Shown here one piece after another: positions 63,856 to 64,000 of a stretch of 64,000 bases of DNA. Below the pieces are notes generated by a model. It saw only the letters and a program-made list of their open reading frames with translations, was not told where the DNA came from and did no database searches. The translations under genes were made by a program, and so were the position numbers. The DNA is taken from NCBI GenBank assembly GCA_963556065.3, contig CAUVYH020000015.1, positions 48,243 to 112,242 of the forward strand, given 5' to 3'. Origin of the DNA: JBAXTE01 sp963556065 (lineage in GTDB: Bacteria > Bacteroidota > Bacteroidia > Bacteroidales > WCHB1-69). Within the stretch, counting starts at the first letter, position 1. The number at the start of each line of letters is the position of its first letter.

Positions 63856-64000
63856 ATGAGTAATGTGCATTCGTGGAGCATGAAAGGCTGGACTTTGGTC
63901 AAACTTGGAAGATATGCCGAAGCCGCACAATGTTACTATAAATCAAGATATAATGTATTGGACACATTTCTTGGTTTGGTAAATAGTAATATTGAAAAAG
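63856..64000 (+). CDS. TPR protein, N-terminal part (cut by window edge)
   Basis: From ATG 63856 an open frame runs to the window end: MSNVHSWSMKGWTLVKLGRY, then AEAAQCYYKSRYNVLDTFLG. This is TPR sequence like that of the preceding gene and only 10 bp after its stop. It could be a separate second gene or a continuation of the same protein after another frameshift; the window ends too soon to decide. Confidence 0.45.
   Translation, partial: MSNVHSWSMKGWTLVKLGRYAEAAQCYYKSRYNVLDTFLGLVNSNIEK

Noticed and set aside
1..64000. tRNA, rRNA or riboswitch genes
   Set aside because: I scanned the intergenic regions for cloverleaf-like or known riboswitch cores and saw none; a covariance-model search would settle it.

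Overview
The window is AT-rich DNA from a member of the Bacteroidota (Bacteroidetes). Several independent marks point there: secreted proteins ending in type IX secretion (T9SS) sorting domains of both the short type A and the CHU_C/type B kind; the gliding/T9SS genes gldH and porW (sprE); the RicT-GldH-PBP1A gene order; a TonB receptor with a carboxypeptidase-regulatory N-terminal domain; an IS982 element; and promoters of the Bacteroidetes form TAnnTTTG. Genus cannot be assigned from the sequence alone. I saw no rRNA, tRNA or CRISPR array.

Layout. 1-8.1 kb: a cut-off secreted protein, an M16 peptidase, an Asp-box beta-propeller with a T9SS tail, and a Kef-type cation/proton antiporter. 8.3-10.6 kb: a lipoprotein, then a decayed sensor-kinase-like remnant split by a degenerate IS982 copy. 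10.6-18 kb: SDR oxidoreductase, lipoprotein, MFS and MATE exporters, and a two-gene module made of an unknown 276-residue protein and a DUF488 protein. 18-26.6 kb: leucine-rich-repeat protein, PKD/CHU_C surface protein, lipoprotein, ECF sigma/anti-sigma pair, small secreted protein, ferredoxin. 26.6-38.9 kb is the accessory zone: dispersed repeats; a GmrSD-like DUF262/DUF1524 gene split by a well-preserved IS630-type element; a second IS982 copy; a dGTPase; a MITE-like element; a class B1 metallo-beta-lactamase; an esterase; and a TonB-receptor cassette flanked by long direct repeats of the esterase 3' end. 38.9-54.8 kb is the conserved core: ricT-gldH-PBP1A-glycosyltransferases, then porW-bactofilin-AtpZ-like genes, a K+ channel, a rhomboid protease, DUF2461 and an alkyladenine glycosylase. 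54.8-61.4 kb holds a pseudogene related to the 276-residue protein and one very large surface protein (beta-helix plus about 19 tandem 53-residue repeats plus T9SS tail) broken by four single-base homopolymer frameshifts. 62-64 kb is a TPR protein, also frameshifted, running to the window edge.

Common threads. Cell-surface display dominates: T9SS cargo proteins occur with two genes of the gliding/secretion machinery (gldH, porW). The accessory zone looks like a decaying defence and mobile-DNA island. At least two families of short non-autonomous elements with terminal inverted repeats and target-site duplications can be defined directly from this sequence. Single-base frameshifts in several genes sit in homopolymers, so sequencing error should be excluded before calling those genes dead.
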